Positions 60,150 through 64,000 of a stretch of 64,000 nt of DNA are shown here, one piece after another. Numbering within the stretch: position 1 is the first letter of the stretch; every line of letters starts with the position of its first letter. This DNA comes from Watersipora subatra (Eukaryota > Bryozoa > Gymnolaemata > Cheilostomatida > Watersiporidae): contig NC_088710.1 in the NCBI RefSeq assembly GCF_963576615.1, positions 5,188,001-5,252,000 of the forward strand, given 5' to 3'. The notes under the pieces were generated by a model that searched no databases, was not told where the DNA came from, and was given only the letters and a program-made list of their open reading frames with translations. The translations under genes were made by a program, and so were the position numbers.

Positions 60150-61950
60150 CAAAACAGGGTTGTAATCTACGATAGTTTTGATTGCTATTAATGAACATAG
60201 ACGTATTACACTTAAAGCGACTATAATCAACTTAGCATTCCTCCGCTGAGCCTCTAGCGTATCCGGCCAATAACAATTTGTGTAAAACTGTGCTGCGAGC
60301 CAGTCCTAGTTCATCATAAAAGCTGTTCTTACTGGTTGCTCAGCTATTTACAGCAAGTGTGTTTCATTATTGTATCAAAACTCCAACACTTTAAGTTAGT
60401 GTCCACAGCTACTATCTAAAAATAATACATGGTGAGCAGTTTAGGATGTTACTTCGCGAGTTGACCTTCTCTCAGAATTGCCTTCTCATATTTTAACTTT
60501 AAGCCTTCTTCATTGAGCCCGGCATGCTTTAGTTACATCAGAGACAACAAATGTAAACTCATGGCTATATCATACCTATAATGGTTTATAAATGCAAAAA
60601 AATGTGTTATCGGGTTGCTAAACAGGCTTTACTCAAGTCAACCAAGTAAGAGAGCATAACTCCAAGTTTATAAGTGTCTGTAGATCTCAACTAATGTTCA
60701 TAGCATATCCTAGTCATTGACAAAATATTTTTGGCAGCTACTATATCAAGGTACATATAGAGAATCCAAAGTTCCCAAATAGTAGGCAGAATATAGTCAT
60801 TCAAGGTCATAATAATCTTGGTGTACAGCCTGATAGTGTTTGGTATAGATTTGCACTATAAAAAGTATTGATTTACATGTAAATTCTAACAGCACTTATC
60901 TAAACACGAAGCTTGTACAATTGTATGCTACACTTATTATATAATATTCTGTTGAAGGATTGTTGTTAGCAGTAGTTCAGCCAGTTTTTTATTCAAACAG
61001 AGTACTTCCTTCGACAAAGAGCAAATAATAGACTGAGATTAGCCTTAGTGGCTAATACTATCGATTCAACAGCCCAGAAGCATTCACAAAATAACCAAAA
61101 CACTTGTTTTTGTCATGAGGATGCCAAAAAAACAACAAGATTGTCAATCTGATTACACATCTGCACTTTGTCTCTGCCATCTTCAGAGACAAATTCAAAC
61201 TTTTCATACATGTTTGTTCATAAGGTAAGCATTACGATAAAAAATAATTTGATTGTGTAAAACGAATGCAGCGCAAAAATAATAAACCATTGATAATATT
61301 AAATCTATGATATCTTCTTAAAAAATCCCGACGAGAAAAACCCAAACATGAATTAACAATAATAGATTACTAGTCAAGTTAAAAAGGTATTTCCTCGGCT
61401 GAATATTTTATATAGAATAAATCACTTGATAGGAGATTTGAAGTAACTGGAAATACCCTACATAATTTCTCAAATGTTGGCTAAGAAAGAAAAAGGCTGA
61501 TACAATCAACGAAGCACCAAAATCGTAGCACTTACAATTTGATAATCTCTACAAAATGACCATAATCACAAATTGATACACATCTTGTTTTTGATAATGG
61601 TTACAATGGTTGCGGCCATATTCTTTAGCAATATTAACAATATGACCATCTTCTTCATATTTATTTATGATCTCTAACTTTGTTGTCATGGAAATAATTT
61701 TTTTTCTTCTTTCGATTCCACAGCTAACGAATTCAATATATATATATATACTTGTAGTTAAATATGTCGGATGAATAAAATTTTATAGTAAATATATTTA
61801 TAAGACTAAAAATATATATTTGCTCTCGCTCACATGCTTTTCACAAAAGTCCAAAAATCATCATATCAAACTTTGTAAGGCGAAAAAATCGTATAACAGG
61901 GTAACTGTATCCCAAGGGTGCAACGTACTGCAAAACTGGTTCAGACATGC
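60150..61950. other. Stretch upstream of the first visible DPF exon
   Basis: Should hold the DPF 5' region; no first exon or promoter could be fixed. AT-rich, no mobile-element end recognised. Confidence 0.45.
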
Positions 61951-61959
61951 GTAGGCATA

Positions 61960-63984
61960 TAACAATCTGGAAGCTTTCTTGTTACTTTGTTGACCAGGTC
62001 TATTGGCTGTCAGTTCTCAATAGTATCTTCAATGGTTCCATACAGGCCAAACTGTTGGGTATGTAAGCTCTTGAGAGAATTGAGGGCACCAATGAACCTC
62101 TGTATTGCTTCTCAATTAGTAAGGTCTGGTATGGCATTGATTGCAGTCATCTTTTCCAAATCAGGGCATAGACATCGTTGGATATTTTTGAATGCCATGT
62201 GATACCATCCAATGACAGACATGCCTTCACATTGTCACTCTATCTTGTCTGCTTTTCAGATGTTTTAGAGCAAATTAATTTCACTTACACATTTTCCTAT
62301 AGGAACCCCACAGTCTAAATCCTCATTTAAAATTAGTTCTTCTGATGCATTCGTAGCGATTAATTACTAACACAGAATTACATTGAAAGAGACTAAAACA
62401 GAAGTACAACGTTGATGTACTTCTGTTTTACTAACTGTTGTGTTGTTGTAGATGCTGTTCACAGTTACCTATAGGGATATCGCACCTCAGATTGATTGAA
62501 TTTTCTTGAGAATTAGATTTACATTGGTTGCTTTAGCTTTGCAAGTTATCTTTGGGAATTATTATCATACTATTGCTGTGTCTTTTCAGCTACAATAATG
62601 TCATTAAAATATACTGAAACATCCGGTAAGTCTCCAAATATCTGTTCAGGCTTCTTCTCAAAGACTTCGGCACTTGAGTGGAGCCAAAAGAAAACCTGTT
62701 AAAGCAGTATTAACCATATGGAGTGTTGAAAGTGGTCAGTAGACTACTCTTTTCTGTGAGTGCCAAATGCCGATATCCATGTTTCATGTCCATGATAGTG
62801 TAGTGCTGCATTCCATTGAACCAAAAAACACTGTCCTCTAGTGTTGGTACTCTGTGATGCATACGCTTTACAGCTGTGTTTAGATCTTTTGGATCCAGTC
62901 ATATTCTCACAGAACCATCTCTCTTCTCCACGCATACCATGCGACTTACTTAACTTGTTGGTTTGTCAACTTTTGAAATGACTCCTGAAGCTTCCATTCC
63001 ATCCCGCTCCTTTTTCTCTATCTATCATGCTAAGAGGTACACGCTGAGGATGATGCACAACAAGTTCCGCTGTTTCATGAATTCATTTCTCATGCTCACC
63101 TTTTAAACATCCAATACAATTGAACACATTGGGAAACTTATCCAAGATTGAGATGCCACATGTCACTTTATCTACACAACAGATCAATCTAAACAGCTCA
63201 GCAGCTTTTAGGCCTAAAATAGAGGAGGACAAGTTTTCATCAACTACTTCAAAGTGTACTGTATGGCTGATACTGTAGTGACTCACAGAGAGCTGTACAG
63301 CATCAACATTATCGGTCTTGGTATAGTTGTATCCATAAAGTTTTACAGCAGTCAGTAAAAGTTTGGCCTTCAGAGAATGGATGGTGTTCAAGGTGATAGT
63401 TTGTTTCAGCCTTTGTATCATTCTTGAATGGGACCTTAATGACTTTCTGCTTGTGGCTCACATACATTGGCAAAACCTAAGATTTAGCAGACTTAAGATT
63501 ACATATGCTTGTGATAGTATTTACCGAGCCAACAAACAAACTGTTAATTCTGTTTCTCAGCATTGATCTAGAATTTGTGGCATACTTTCCAAAGTGATTC
63601 TTTAGCCCTGCAGTTATTACAGGTCTCTCCGTATGCTAGACATCGGCCTTTAATATGGCTATATCTACAATATTTGCATTTTTCGCCAGGCTTGGGCTTC
63701 TTAGGTATAACACCTGAGCCATGCTGAACAGAATTGACACAAGATCCAAGAGGGTCAATTTGTACACTACTTATGGATGTGTCAACAGCAGTTAATCTGG
63801 ACATTTGATGCTTTGTGATTTCCACAGTGTGTAGGTCATCTAAAGCATTCTGTAGGTTGATAGCTCTGTTCCTAAAAAAGCGTTCTTTTAGTTTGACAGC
63901 AGATAATCCAAACACGACTCGACATAATAGCATTTGATAACGCAACGTACCAAATTCACACTTGGCAGTTTGTATTTCAGTCAT
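61960..63984 (-). pseudogene. Decayed Ty3-like gag-pol, runs off the window
   Basis: Minus strand, in order: a gag end with a CKYC...H...C zinc-knuckle-like block (CKYCRYSHIKGRC, ~63,675-63,640), then weak protease/RT regions, an RT part with degraded catalytic box (a YFNDII-like stretch near 62,615) and an RT-thumb part (FIGALNSLKSL, ~62,090). Frames shift and stops occur, so it is dead. The knuckle resembles those of K02A2.6-type Ty3/gypsy elements. No LTR found inside the window. Order gag-RT supports an LTR element, not a LINE. Confidence 0.72.
62394..62430. repeat. Perfect 15-bp hairpin
   Basis: TAAAACAGAAGTACA, loop ACGTTGA, then TGTACTTCTGTTTTA. It lies inside the decayed Ty3-like sequence; no T-run or other sign of a terminator. 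Confidence 0.9.
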
Positions 63985-64000
63985 TTGACAAACATGTCCA

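Overview
The window is invertebrate animal nuclear DNA: AT-rich, with short exons carrying GT-AG splice sites, introns full of satellites, and LTR, LINE, Helitron, hAT, pogo/mariner-like and foldback elements. Nothing looks bacterial. The repeat mix and a uromodulin-type (D8C) mucin would suit a lophotrochozoan such as a mollusc or bryozoan, but I cannot name the species.

I could assemble five host genes, mostly by finding exons whose splice phases match. (1) 0.1-10.4 kb, + strand: an ethanolaminephosphotransferase of the SELENOI/EPT1 family, eight exons, 5' end outside the window, ending in TAA with no selenocysteine codon. (2) 11.0-12.6 kb, - strand, tail-to-tail with it: 3' exons of an unrecognised coiled-coil protein. 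(3) 26.6-27.8 kb, +: an apparently single-exon secreted Thr-rich mucin with a C-terminal eight-cysteine D8C domain. (4) 30.5-60.1 kb, -: a d4/DPF (BAF45, SWI/SNF subunit) gene in eight exons with Requiem N-terminus, C2H2 finger and double PHD finger. (5) 54.2-59.3 kb, +: an unrecognised coiled-coil gene lying inside the first visible DPF intron on the opposite strand.

Between 9.84 and 24.56 kb the shared 3' region of genes 1 and 2 is present twice in inverted orientation. The ~11.8 kb between the copies holds a decayed Ty3-like LTR retrotransposon (LTRs 13,781-14,232 and 19,896-20,384, TSD TATAT) that is itself interrupted by a satellite-filled hAT-type element with a perfect 8-bp TSD, then LINE endonuclease remains, a Helitron and a mariner-type MITE.

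The DPF introns hold a decayed non-LTR reverse transcriptase (36.2-39.0 kb), another Helitron (40.0-40.4 kb), a nearly intact R2/NeSL-type LINE with restriction-like endonuclease (45.7-48.8 kb), a large palindrome built from LINE-like tails around a (TA)n tract (50.3-50.6 kb), a second hAT-type element (31.6-32.7 kb), many minisatellites and a duplicated ~1.06 kb repeat (49.2 and 58.0 kb). A decayed Ty3-like pol/gag runs off the right edge (62.0-64.0 kb, -).

No CRISPR, operon or clearly functional RNA gene was seen. The most unusual observations are the inverted copy of two genes' tails, the exon-derived minisatellite carrying splice donors, the degenerate hammerhead-like dimer at 24.66/24.92 kb and the satellite-filled hAT element.
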